A stretch of 64,000 bases of DNA from JBDWFY01 sp965275915 (GTDB taxonomy: Bacteria; Pseudomonadota; Alphaproteobacteria; Rhizobiales; Stappiaceae): contig CBDHYI010000008.1 in NCBI GenBank assembly GCA_965275915.1, positions 1,302,001-1,366,000 on the forward strand, in the 5' to 3' direction. Positions 43,694 to 52,431 of the stretch are shown here, in pieces. How positions within the stretch are numbered: position 1 is the first letter of the stretch; each line of letters opens with the position of its first letter. The position numbers and the translations under genes were made by a program. The notes under the pieces were generated by a model. That model was not told where the DNA came from. It made no database searches and saw only the letters and a program-made list of their open reading frames with translations.

Positions 43694-43766
43694 CCCTGGT
43701 TCGCAAGACGACGATAGTCCGGGGGAAAAGGCGTCGCAACGCCGGCCCCCGGCCGAGCATGTTCGG

Positions 43767-44888
43767 TTATTGCAGCGTCAGGATCAGATCGCCAATATCG
43801 GCACGGATCGTGGCCGTTTCCGCCGGTGCGATCCGCCAGGCGGTGAACTCATCAAGCGGCACGGCATCGGGATGCGGCGGGATGTCGGTCCGTGTGACGT
43901 AGTCGCCCGCGACATAGAAAGGGGCGAGTCCCGGTCCGCCGACCTCGCTTTCGTCGCCCATCAGGAAGTCGATCGCCAGTCGCGCCGCAGCGGGGTTTTT
44001 GGGTTCTGCCGCCAGTGCCAGCACGGCGGGGAAGATGATACCCGGCGCAGGTTCCACGGCATTGGCGACCTGCAGGGCCCAGCCTTCTTCTTCGTTGTCG
44101 CGGCGGTCCGAATAGCTGGTGAAGCCGACGGGCGGGTTAGCTTGCCCCAGAGCGCCCACGGCGGCGTTCACATCGTCGGTGGAGCCCACGAGGATCACGT
44201 CATTGGCGAAGAGATCGACAATGAATTTCTCGCCCGCATTGGCCGCTCCGTCGAGATCGATCGCCTGTCCGAACTTTGCTTCGTAGGCTGCCGCCATTTC
44301 GTCCGACCGCAGCACGATCTCGGTCATCAGGTCGAGGTAGTCGCCACGCTGCAACGGATCGACCATCACCACACGTCCTTTCCAGTCGTCGGTCGTCAGG
44401 TCCCAGAGGTTGCTGACCGGAGCACCATCGGGATTGGCCTCTTCATTGTACATCAGCACCTTGGTTGACAGACGCTGGGCCAGGAGCGGGCTCTTGTACC
44501 GGTCCGGCACGCGGTCGGCCACGCGGGGCGGAACATAAGGCGCGATGATCCCCGCTTCCAGCAGTTCAGTCAGCACCACCGGCGTGTCGGAGATATAGAC
44601 GACGTCGGCATTTGTGACGCCCGCCTGCGCCTCGGCCTTGAGCCGGGCGATCTGCTCGGTTGAAGAGATGTCGAAGCCCTGCAGATCGATTCCCGGATAG
44701 GCCTCCTCAAAGGCCTTCTCCACCTTTCCGATCCGGCTGGTGAAGGAGTAAACCGTCAAGGTGCCTTCTTCCTGCGCCAAAGGCAGCAGTTCCTCCGGCC
44801 CCATCGTGTTCAGGTTTTCTTCGGCCATGGCTGCCGCGGACAATAAAATGCCGATCGCGCCCAGGCACGTTGTTTTCAGAACCTTCAT
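43767..44888 (-). CDS. FbpA/AfuA-type ABC substrate-binding protein
   Basis: About 373 residues from ATG 44888, preceded by GGGAGGATC. The signal peptide is MKVLKTTCLGAIGILLSAAAMA. The start of the mature protein (GTLTVYSFTSRIGKVEKAFEEAYPGI) matches FbpA/AfuA-type receptors that bind ferric iron or hexose phosphates. The tyrosine pair typical of iron binders is not clear. The RpiR sugar-phosphate regulator and phosphatase in the operon favour a phosphorylated sugar or phosphonate ligand. Confidence 0.88.
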   Translation of the reverse strand: MKVLKTTCLGAIGILLSAAAMAEENLNTMGPEELLPLAQEEGTLTVYSFTSRIGKVEKAFEEAYPGIDLQGFDISSTEQIARLKAEAQAGVTNADVVYISDTPVVLTELLEAGIIAPYVPPRVADRVPDRYKSPLLAQRLSTKVLMYNEEANPDGAPVSNLWDLTTDDWKGRVVMVDPLQRGDYLDLMTEIVLRSDEMAAAYEAKFGQAIDLDGAANAGEKFIVDLFANDVILVGSTDDVNAAVGALGQANPPVGFTSYSDRRDNEEEGWALQVANAVEPAPGIIFPAVLALAAEPKNPAAARLAIDFLMGDESEVGGPGLAPFYVAGDYVTRTDIPPHPDAVPLDEFTAWRIAPAETATIRADIGDLILTLQ

Positions 44889-44911
44889 GTGATCCTCCCT
44901 TGGGTTCCTCT

Positions 44912-45748
44912 TTATTCGAAGCGCTCGATCAACTGACCCAGTCGTTCGAGCTTCTTCAGCGACTCCTGTTTCGCTGTAAGACCGGCGGCGATGACGATGG
45001 CGTTGCATACCGTCATCGGCACGGTCAGGGTCTGGAACGCGTCCGGATCGCCAGAGCGGGGCGCTGCCAGAAGATAGTCGGGACGGGGCGCAAGAAGCGC
45101 GCCCGACTTGCCCGAAATAATGATTGTCGTTGCCCCGGCTTCCTTCGCCGTTTCGATCAGCGCCGCGTAGCCACGGGGCGGGCGGCGAAAGGCAAAGCTG
45201 AGCACGACATCCCCTGTTTCGAGGCCCAGCATCTGTTCAGCCAGCCCCCGGGGATTTGAGTCAAGTTGCTGAACCTCCTTGCCGAAGCGCCGGAACCGTT
45301 TGACCGTCATCAGTGCCAGCACTTCGGCGTTGCCGTAGCCGTAGATAAAGATGCGGGTTGCCTTCATCAGCAGGCCGGCGACGTCGGCTATCTGTTCGGG
45401 TTTGATGAATTCCTCGATGCCGCCGAGCGCCTGCGCCTCGTCCCGCGCCAGCTTGCCGAGGATCGTCTCAGAGCTGCTTTCGGCGATTGTCTTTTCGAAC
45501 CGGGTCGCGGTTTCGCGTGTGGCGATGAACTCGTTTCGCAGTGCGTCTCGGAAGGCCGCATAGCTGTCAAAACCGAGCTTCCTGGCAAGCCGAGAGGCTG
45601 TCGCCTCGTGCACGCCCACCGCCCTGGCCAGCTCTCCTGCCGTGCCAAGCGCTGCGGCGGTCGGGCTCTCGATCACGCTCTCAACAAGCCGGCGCTCGCT
45701 GGGCGTCAGTGTCGAGGCCTGATCAGAAATCTTTTCTATGAGTGACAT
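44912..45748 (-). CDS. RpiR/MurR-family regulator with SIS domain
   Basis: About 278 residues from ATG 45748 (MSLIEKISDQASTLTPSERRLV); the frame is open to 45787 with possible earlier starts. It has an N-terminal HTH (TAGELARAVGVHEATASRLARKLGF) and a C-terminal SIS domain (ARIFIYGYGNAEVLALMTVKRF) that binds sugar phosphates. It is the first gene of the ABC operon on the minus strand, 23 bp upstream of the substrate-binding gene. Confidence 0.93.
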   Translation of the reverse strand: MSLIEKISDQASTLTPSERRLVESVIESPTAAALGTAGELARAVGVHEATASRLARKLGFDSYAAFRDALRNEFIATRETATRFEKTIAESSSETILGKLARDEAQALGGIEEFIKPEQIADVAGLLMKATRIFIYGYGNAEVLALMTVKRFRRFGKEVQQLDSNPRGLAEQMLGLETGDVVLSFAFRRPPRGYAALIETAKEAGATTIIISGKSGALLAPRPDYLLAAPRSGDPDAFQTLTVPMTVCNAIVIAAGLTAKQESLKKLERLGQLIERFE

Positions 45749-46089
45749 GTAAAGACCCAGGTTTTGCATGTATACTTGCACATACAATAAGCCTTTGCAA
45801 GATATCTTGCTAAGTCGGGTGCGATTTTCCCAAACCGGTCATGCACCGCTCTTGAGAAGATGGCGGCAGTGTCCCGTTCGCAATTCTCCACGATCCAACC
45901 AGAATCAGCCCGACAGGAAGACCACACTGAGAAACCCCCGCCGGCAGGGAGATGGCCGGCTGGCCGGTTAGAGTGAACAGACCGCAGTTTTCCAGGCCGG
46001 ATGCGGGTGGCCCTGCGGACGTGTACTGATCGGGGCAGCGCTTCGACGCGCAAGCGGGAGACTCTGCGTCCTGAGCCCGGCTGCTTCCC
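45749..46089. other. Intergenic region upstream of rpiR-type gene
   Basis: It includes the rpiR promoter zone and a 14-bp palindrome at 45797-45810, plus a TGTAT...ATACA pair close to the start. No gene is seen in the remaining 280 bp or so. Confidence 0.5.
45797..45810. promoter_or_regulatory. Palindromic operator candidate for the RpiR regulator
   Basis: A perfect 14-bp palindrome, GCAAGATATCTTGC, 49 bp upstream of the rpiR-type start codon. RpiR-family proteins bind such sites. Confidence 0.5.
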
Positions 46090-47157
46090 TCAACAGGAGG
46101 CGGGTTCGCTCACGCTTTCCTCGCCGATTGTGATCGTCTCAGCCGCTCTGACGGCGGGGCGGCCAAAGAAGCGTTCCGTAAGCCAGTTCAGATCTTCGCT
46201 CAGCGTTCCCAGTTCACGCTCAAGCGGCGTTGGCGGCGTTGGGGTGACCATGCCGCCGCTATAGTCGGCGATGATAAAGCGGAAGACATAGCCCGGCGTG
46301 AGGCCCATTCTGAGATCCGACATGATGATCTTGCCGTCCTCAAGCGCCGTCCGGTAATAGCCGCGGCTGAACCACCGGAGCTTTTGGAACGCATCGATGT
46401 TTTCAAGGCACGCGGTCAGATCTCCGCGGGTCGGATGGGAATAGAGCCGCGCCTGATCGTCATCGTCAAACAGCGACAGATAGAGGTTATGATAGCGATC
46501 CTCTTCTCGCCCGATGACTTTCCAGACAACGGTGTTGAACGGCGCCGCGATCGCAAACACGTTCTGGGCGTCAATCCCGGCGTTTGCGAAAATCACCTTC
46601 GCCCGCTTTTCCGCCTGTGCCTGCAAAACCACGCTCAGCCCCATATAGGCGGTGCTGAACACGAGCGCTGTCGCGAGAACCTTGCCCAGCCGCGCGGTCC
46701 AGTTCTTTGAGGCGACGGCCCAGATGACGGCAATCAGCAGCGGCACCGTATAGAGCGGATCGATGATGAAAACGGAGCCCACCCCGACCGGGTCGGGATA
46801 AAACGGCCAGAAAATCCGCGTGCCGTACACCGTCATCGCATCGATCATGGCGTGGGTCGTAAAACAGAGGAAAACCGTCAGCCAGACAAGCATCCGGTGA
46901 TCTCTCAGCGCCTTGAAAGACCGCACCAGAATTTCCCCGATCACCGGCGCCGCCAAGGCATGCACAAAAAACGAATGCGTCCACCCACGATGAAAAACAA
47001 ACGCATCCACCGGATTGTCGACCGGCAAAAAAACATCCAGATCCGGCAGCGTCCCCAGAAGCCCGCCAACAAGTACCGCCTTGCGCGGCCCCATCACCTT
47101 GCCCAGACAAACCGCGGACACGGCCGCGCCGAGAGTGAATTGTGTCAGTGAATCCAT
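46090..47157 (-). CDS. YdjM-like membrane protein (DUF457, putative metal-dependent hydrolase)
   Basis: 355 residues from ATG 47157 (MDSLTQFTLGAAVSAVCLGK). The family signature is LLGTLPDLDVFL with HRGWTHSFFVHA, the metal-binding His region. About four membrane segments follow, then a soluble C-terminal part. In enterobacteria YdjM is an SOS-linked inner membrane protein of unknown function. The frame extends to 47406, but that upstream part is low quality. It marks the edge of the AT-rich island. Confidence 0.85.
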   Translation of the reverse strand: MDSLTQFTLGAAVSAVCLGKVMGPRKAVLVGGLLGTLPDLDVFLPVDNPVDAFVFHRGWTHSFFVHALAAPVIGEILVRSFKALRDHRMLVWLTVFLCFTTHAMIDAMTVYGTRIFWPFYPDPVGVGSVFIIDPLYTVPLLIAVIWAVASKNWTARLGKVLATALVFSTAYMGLSVVLQAQAEKRAKVIFANAGIDAQNVFAIAAPFNTVVWKVIGREEDRYHNLYLSLFDDDDQARLYSHPTRGDLTACLENIDAFQKLRWFSRGYYRTALEDGKIIMSDLRMGLTPGYVFRFIIADYSGGMVTPTPPTPLERELGTLSEDLNWLTERFFGRPAVRAAETITIGEESVSEPASC

Positions 47158-47534
47158 GCGGTCTTTCGTTGTTGGGTTGTTGGGGGTGTACGGGGCGAGG
47201 TGGGGTGTGGATGACAGATAGAGCGGTCGGGCGGCTGGGGCAAGGTGGGATGGGCGGAGTTTGCTTGTGTCGAAGCGACGGTCTATGGATGGCCGCTGCT
47301 CGAGCGAACCGATCCGCTTGCGTTTTAGGGCCAAGGCGATAGTGGTTGCGGTGGATAGCCGTAGGGTAGATAGATATGAGGCCCTTCTTCCTTTGTCTCC
47401 CACCATCTCTCAAGTTCGTCGAAAGCAGAGATTACCTGGGTGACGACTTAATTTTTTTAGAATAAGATTGAAAAATGAAATTTAAATATGAATTCATGAA
47501 TCACTGCACGTATGAATCAAAATATATCTGAATT
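47158..47534. other. Boundary of the AT-rich island, no gene seen
   Basis: From about 47440 the base composition drops sharply to A and T. No coding frame of convincing quality is present between the two minus-strand genes. Confidence 0.5.
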
Positions 47535-48659
47535 TTAATTAAGAATTGGAAGATCTCTTTCTTTCAGAATTGCTGCGAATATCGCTTCGTCATCTTTGTC
47601 CAATTCTATCTTCGCTTTTCTGACTATCTTGCGTGCTCGATCAATGGCGTCTGATGCTTCCCTGTTGTTCTTGCGCAGATATGAACAAACGGCTCTCGCA
47701 CGCCAATAACAAAACGACCGCTTTGCATCCTTTTTAGGTAGCTCTTTAAGAATTTTCTCTGCCTTGGCCACATCTCTATTCAGCATTGCAATGCAAAATG
47801 CATAGACGCAGCTGTAGTCTGCGGGTAGATCCGGGACGGCTCTCATATGTCGCTCTAGGATCTGCTGAGCCGGATTTAATTTTCCGAGTTCTAGAAAGTA
47901 AGAAATCAGAAAAGGATCGACGGCTATCTGCTCATCCGGAGCAATATCGATCAGCTTGGTAACAATCTTTCCATCCCACTGCTCTGCCGGCACGCCGTCA
48001 TAGTACCATCCATACAGTCTCGAGATGTCCCGGTCCGTTGTTGATGGAGAAATTCCGCGAAGGATTGACAACAATTGAGCCCCGTCGCTTTTCGATTTCA
48101 TATGTCCGGTTGTCGGGATCAAATTGCTGATGCCGACGACGATTGACGCTTTGCCAAAACTTAGCGATGCGACAGACAATATGACATCAGAAGGGCTCAC
48201 TAAGAACAAACCTGAACCTATTGCTCCAGCACCCGCTAATAGGTTTGCTACAGGACCTCCCAATAAAAACGGAACGTTGCCACTTGACCAATCCAAACCA
48301 TTTTGAGGTGTGGCCAGAACCCAACCTTTAATATCCGAGAAGCGATTATTTACCTGTAGCCTGAAGAATTTCCGTTGAACAGGTGCAAATCCTCTCGATC
48401 CAATGGCTATAAAGTGCACGCGCCAGCCAACAACCCAAGCCGCAAAAGCGTGACCTAATTCATGAATAACAACGTTCGAATAGAAAAACAGGTAATATAA
48501 AGCGATCGCAACTACAAAAGTCTCCAGTTTGCGGTCAGCTAGCTTAAATGCCACGTCAAAACAGAATATGAAAATTATGATATCTGAGACAGTAAAAACT
48601 GTTCGCCGCCATACACTTGCGACAGTTATCTCGCGAATGCGCTGTTTGAGTAAATTCAT
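47535..48659 (-). CDS. M50-type site-2 protease-like membrane protein with helical C-terminal domain
   Basis: 374 residues. The zinc motif is VIHELGH with His66, Glu67 and His70, in a hydrophobic context expected of M50 proteases. Further membrane helices follow (SSGNVPFLLGGPVANLLAGAGAIG). The distal metal Asp may be in KSKSDGAQLL. The last 170 residues are helical, with a TPR-like look (AEKILKELPKKDAKRSFCYWRARAVCSYL). It is codon- and base-biased toward AT, unlike its neighbours. It may cleave a membrane regulator, but no partner is obvious. Confidence 0.8.
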   Translation of the reverse strand: MNLLKQRIREITVASVWRRTVFTVSDIIIFIFCFDVAFKLADRKLETFVVAIALYYLFFYSNVVIHELGHAFAAWVVGWRVHFIAIGSRGFAPVQRKFFRLQVNNRFSDIKGWVLATPQNGLDWSSGNVPFLLGGPVANLLAGAGAIGSGLFLVSPSDVILSVASLSFGKASIVVGISNLIPTTGHMKSKSDGAQLLSILRGISPSTTDRDISRLYGWYYDGVPAEQWDGKIVTKLIDIAPDEQIAVDPFLISYFLELGKLNPAQQILERHMRAVPDLPADYSCVYAFCIAMLNRDVAKAEKILKELPKKDAKRSFCYWRARAVCSYLRKNNREASDAIDRARKIVRKAKIELDKDDEAIFAAILKERDLPILN

Positions 48660-49127
48660 TGTTTGGTCACTAAATCTATAAGTGAAGTCAATCGCAATTT
48701 ATGCAATCAAAAATTGCAATAGGTATCGTGTTATTCCAAAAACGTTTAAAATTTCTTTTGCAGGAAGATCTGTTGCAGACAGTAGGCCTCTCCGAACTAT
48801 GCTCGATATCTACACCTGAAACTAGCATGAAGATGTCAACACTTACTTCATGACTCCCATGCACTCTCGCTACTGATTTCGCGCACGATAACAATCCTCA
48901 AATTTTAATTGGCATCAAGGCGCTTATCATTCATTCACTGCGGTTTGCATGACTTTGCGCAGTAATGAGGGAAAGGATCGCGGGAAGGCATGATTGTCCG
49001 GAATGCAGACCTTAGGACCAGCTAATGGATGCAAGCGACAAGTCTTGACGTCTGACGGTCTGTGTAGTCAATTCAAAGGTGCAGTACTTTTATATTCACA
49101 GTTCATATTACAAGTTTAGAGATTGCT
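48660..49127. other. AT-rich intergenic region inside the island
   Basis: 468 bp between divergently transcribed protease and nuclease genes. Short frames are present, but none looks coding. Both promoters should lie here. Confidence 0.5.
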
Positions 49128-50222
49128 ATGCCCTTTTATCATGACCTGAAAGATTACGATTCAGACGAGAACTATCCAAACAAGGCGGAATGGATCGCCC
49201 GCCGTCTTCTGACCCTGCGATACGATCTGGCACAAAATATTGCGAAGGATCGACGTCCCAATTCGCTCATCATCGGTTCCTGGAATATCCGCGCATTTGA
49301 TGGCGGCATGCCCCGGCTGGACGAGAGTTTTCACTACATTGCCGAAATCATTTCGGCCTTCGATATCTGTGCGATTCAGGAGCTGCGAGATGATCTGGAA
49401 CCCGTTAAGCGGCTCGTGGGCCTGCTCGGACCAAACTGGGATTATTTCGTTACCGATGTCGGCAATCACGAGGGCGCAAATTTTGAGCGTATGGGCTTTG
49501 TCTTCAACAGAAACAAAGTCTTTTTCCGAAACGTCATCGGCGAGATCGTGATCCCCTCAGATGCGTTGAGCGACGGTAGCCAGATCGCCCGCACACCCTT
49601 CTTTGCAGCCTTCCAGTCCGGTTGGTTCCGTTTTACGCTCTGTTCAAGCCATATTATCTATGGCGACGACCTGGGCATGCGCGCCCAAGAGATAACGGCC
49701 ATTACGAAAGCCCTCTTGAAGCGTGCCAGGAAAGAAGACCAGGTTTTCGTTTTTCTCGGCGACATGAATATCGAGAGCCGCGATGATGAAGTCTGGCAAG
49801 CCCTTGTTGACAGCGGCATGGAGGTTCCTCGTTTCGAGGCGACTAACATGAAGGGTGACAAATTTTACGATCAGATTGCATATACGGTGAAAGGTGCCTC
49901 TACACGCAAAACCCGTCTGTTACGCCACGGAGTGTTCGATTGGCGGAATTCAGTCTTTGGCCCCGCGCAAGAACGAGACCCAGCAGCACCCGATGACCCT
50001 GAATTCGTCACCCGCATAACTGATGCCGAGCACCTCGCACACTATGAGCCCATCAACGCTGCAATGCGCTCCGCCAATGGTAAATCTCCCTACGCAGATT
50101 TTGCATCGCATTACGCAACCAACTTCATGACCTTCGAGATGTCAGATCACCGGCCGATTTGGGTTGAACTCGAGGTCGATTATTCTGACACGTACCTTGC
50201 CCGTTTTCTTTCTCAATCTTAA
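49128..50222 (+). CDS. Endonuclease/exonuclease/phosphatase (EEP) family protein
   Basis: 364 residues with the EEP (DNase I-like) pattern: Asn53 in GSWNIRAF, Glu85 in AIQELRD, His in LCSSHIIYG, the metal pair in FLGDMNIES, Asp in YDQIAYT and His in MSDHRPIWVE. All catalytic positions are kept, so a Mg-dependent nuclease or phosphodiesterase is likely. No signal peptide is visible. The N-terminal 40 residues are a family-specific extension. It starts the plus-strand group of the AT-rich island. Confidence 0.85.
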   Translation: MPFYHDLKDYDSDENYPNKAEWIARRLLTLRYDLAQNIAKDRRPNSLIIGSWNIRAFDGGMPRLDESFHYIAEIISAFDICAIQELRDDLEPVKRLVGLLGPNWDYFVTDVGNHEGANFERMGFVFNRNKVFFRNVIGEIVIPSDALSDGSQIARTPFFAAFQSGWFRFTLCSSHIIYGDDLGMRAQEITAITKALLKRARKEDQVFVFLGDMNIESRDDEVWQALVDSGMEVPRFEATNMKGDKFYDQIAYTVKGASTRKTRLLRHGVFDWRNSVFGPAQERDPAAPDDPEFVTRITDAEHLAHYEPINAAMRSANGKSPYADFASHYATNFMTFEMSDHRPIWVELEVDYSDTYLARFLSQS

Positions 50223-50404
50223 CGGAGAATGCCAGGAAGGGCGGTGGCGATGCTGCTCTGATCCTCAGCGATCCGGCTTCGCTCGCGTCCCATTCCCGTC
50301 GTTTGTCCAATTGAAAGTCAACGACCGTTCTCCGCCAATCTCGCCATCAAATAGGTTGCAACAGCGTTGTAGTTCCGGATGACAGATCACCACATAGTTG
50401 TGTA

Positions 50405-51289
50405 TTGGTGCTCCAGGTGAAGGTCGGAGAAGCATTTTTGTCTTTTGTAGAAAACCAACGCGCTGCTCAGCAGCAATTTTCGTTACTCCATCAGAAAAAA
50501 GATCAGGTAATCCTGATTCACTACTCGTGCGAGAGTTTCTATGACTCTGAAGACGGGCGCACACCTAGAATAACATCGATTGCGTGTCGCAACTTTGGTA
50601 GCGGGCAGACACGCTCTTTCTCAATCCACCAAGTCTCAGAACTTCCTAAGTTTTCTGGTGTGGATGCATGGGATAACTATGACGATATAGAGAAAGAACT
50701 CTTGGATCAGTTTTTTGCTTATGTTCAGGCGCATGTCGCTCATGCGCTTTGGGTGCACTGGAACATGCGTGACATAAACTATGGCTTCCAGGCTATTGGA
50801 CACCGCTACAAAGTTTTGGAAGGTGAGCCAACAGAGATTCCTGATGAAGGAAAGCATGATCTAGCGCGCATGTTTGTCGCAAGGTACGGCAAGCGTTACG
50901 CTGGGCATCCCCGTCTTGAAAGCATCATGAGGATTAATAAGATAACCGACATAGATTTTTTGTCGGGCAAAGATGAGGCATACGCTTTCAAGGATCGAAA
51001 GTTTCTCGCGCTGCATCAAAGTACACTAAGGAAGGTCGACGTAATTTCAAGTCTGCTTGAGGCAGAAATCTCCGGGCATCTGAAAACGAAAGCGAAATGG
51101 TGGGATGTTCACGGTGGGTCCGCACGACTTGTATGGGAGAAATACATTTGGACCCCTGGTGGGAAAGCCGTTTCTGCACTCCTCATCCTCCTCGCGCTAG
51201 TCGAGTGGTATAATCCAGATGCTAAACATGACTTCGCGGCATGGGTAACAAGTGTCGTAGAGAATGACGCTGAATCCTTATCAAAGTAA
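50405..51289 (+). CDS. Uncharacterised protein with DnaQ-like fold features and a C-terminal membrane helix
   Basis: No family name was recognised. The first 240 residues show the order of DEDDh exonuclease motifs: SCES (Glu43) in VILIHYSCESFYD, then HWNMRDINYGF (Asn120, Asp123), HPRLESIMRINKI, and LHQSTLRKVD (His204, Asp212). The first Asp of the DxE motif appears as Ser. A hydrophobic helix at 254-268 anchors it. The start is uncertain: TTG 50405, GTG 50408 or GTG 50417. It follows the EEP gene by about 180 bp with a similar base composition. It may be a nuclease or an inactive relative. Confidence 0.55.
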   Translation: MVLQVKVGEAFLSFVENQRAAQQQFSLLHQKKDQVILIHYSCESFYDSEDGRTPRITSIACRNFGSGQTRSFSIHQVSELPKFSGVDAWDNYDDIEKELLDQFFAYVQAHVAHALWVHWNMRDINYGFQAIGHRYKVLEGEPTEIPDEGKHDLARMFVARYGKRYAGHPRLESIMRINKITDIDFLSGKDEAYAFKDRKFLALHQSTLRKVDVISSLLEAEISGHLKTKAKWWDVHGGSARLVWEKYIWTPGGKAVSALLILLALVEWYNPDAKHDFAAWVTSVVENDAESLSK

Positions 51290-51403
51290 GGTGCATGAAA
51301 AGCCAGTGATAGCAGCCTTCTGTTCTTCTAGAAGGTGATGGTATTACAAAGGCCATTCGTGCTCAGATCCCCCAACTCGCGTTTGCTGATTTAAAGGAGC
51401 AAA

Positions 51404-51997
51404 ATGCCGCAACCAACTGAAGGAAAGACAGAAATCTTCGTCCTCGTGATAGACGAAACCTACGATGGTGATGAGGAAACCTACGAAGAGGACAGTGAAC
51501 GCTATAGAGTGTCGCTGGAGAAGGAGTTCAACTGCGAATTTTCCGAGGCAAATATTGGACCGGGTGCTGATATACCTGCCTTCCTAACAATAATTGCTAC
51601 AACGCAAGTGCCTCTCTGGACAACTGCCCTTGGCGTGTTCTTTTTGGGCAAACCGATCAACGAGAACCTGGACAGTTGGTTGGAGATTGGTCGCAAGGTC
51701 CGTTCATTCTTCGGAAAGCGCGTTGTTTTAGCGCGCAATGGCGCTGCTGCAATAGCGGTGGAGGCTGTATGTGAGGAAATGGGCGGCATGCCCAAGACAC
51801 TTCGTCTTCTAAGTTATCGCGTTGGATTCATCGGCGATGAAGAAAAAATCGACGAAATCCTGCGCAGCGGAGAGATCCTTAAAAACGTCCCAACACTGAA
51901 TCTAGGTTTTGTTCGTCACATCTTCGAGATCGAAGCAGACGAGGTTCTTCACCGAGTCATCGTTGATGGAAGAGAGGCCGAGGTCTTCAGGGTTTAG
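51404..51997 (+). CDS. Uncharacterised acidic protein of the AT-rich island
   Basis: 197 residues, not recognised. An N-terminal strand (EIFVLVIDE) is followed by an acidic stretch (YDGDEETYEEDSE). A hydrophobic segment (PAFLTIIATTQVPLWTTALGVFFLGKPI) may enter a membrane. The rest is mixed helix and strand. A good ribosome binding site (AAAGGAG) precedes the ATG. It is 114 bp after the DnaQ-like gene on the same strand, so they may be co-expressed. No catalytic motif is clear. Confidence 0.6.
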   Translation: MPQPTEGKTEIFVLVIDETYDGDEETYEEDSERYRVSLEKEFNCEFSEANIGPGADIPAFLTIIATTQVPLWTTALGVFFLGKPINENLDSWLEIGRKVRSFFGKRVVLARNGAAAIAVEAVCEEMGGMPKTLRLLSYRVGFIGDEEKIDEILRSGEILKNVPTLNLGFVRHIFEIEADEVLHRVIVDGREAEVFRV

Positions 51998-52243
51998 GCG
52001 TTTAGCCAATGCCAGGAGTCGTCGAAAATCACAGTTCTATTCACGAGTAATCAGCTGAACATCAGTTTGATCGAGGGCTGGTTTCAAGTCGCGTGCCTGC
52101 TTGTTCCATGCATGGAGAGGCGGCGTTTGCAATATCTGGTATTCTACATTTCAGCCGTTCGTGCCGAGTGCAGCGAACGATCGCATCCCGCCTACAACCT
52201 TCATCCACAATAACAAACTCGACGCCACCCACCCTCCCGCAAC
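51998..52243. other. End of the AT-rich island, no gene seen
   Basis: Noncoding stretch up to the Mur-type operator. The sequence returns to the GC-rich style near 52.3 kb. Confidence 0.5.
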
Positions 52244-52294
52244 TGCAAATCATTCGCAACAAGCTTGACAGTTGCGAATGATTTGCAATATCAC
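52244..52294 (+). promoter_or_regulatory. sit operon promoter with a paired Mur-type operator
   Basis: TGCAAATCATTCGCAAC (52244-52260) and its exact complement GTTGCGAATGATTTGCA (52271-52287) form a 17-bp inverted pair with a 10-nt spacer. TTGACA (52265-52270) is the -35, and ATATCA or TATCAC (52288-52294) the -10. The second arm fills exactly the 17-bp spacer. Bound Mur/Fur-family protein would block RNA polymerase when manganese is plentiful. Confidence 0.8.
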
Positions 52295-52431
52295 TCTAAA
52301 CTGGAATGAGTACAGGATTGCTTTTGGATCCTGGGTCAGCGATTGGGCAGGGCATTGCTCCGGCCGTCATCCGGGCCTGAAGCAATCACGAGCCTACATA
52401 TATCGGCCCTTGGACCGGCCAGGAGAAACAG

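Noticed and set aside
45768..45788. TGTAT...ATACA pair near the rpiR-type start as an operator
   Set aside because: Only five bases pair, and the region is AT-rich. The GCAAGATATCTTGC palindrome nearby is a much better candidate.
48688..48894. 68-codon minus-strand frame upstream of the M50-type gene
   Set aside because: No ribosome binding site and no domain-like sequence; it lies in an AT-rich promoter zone.
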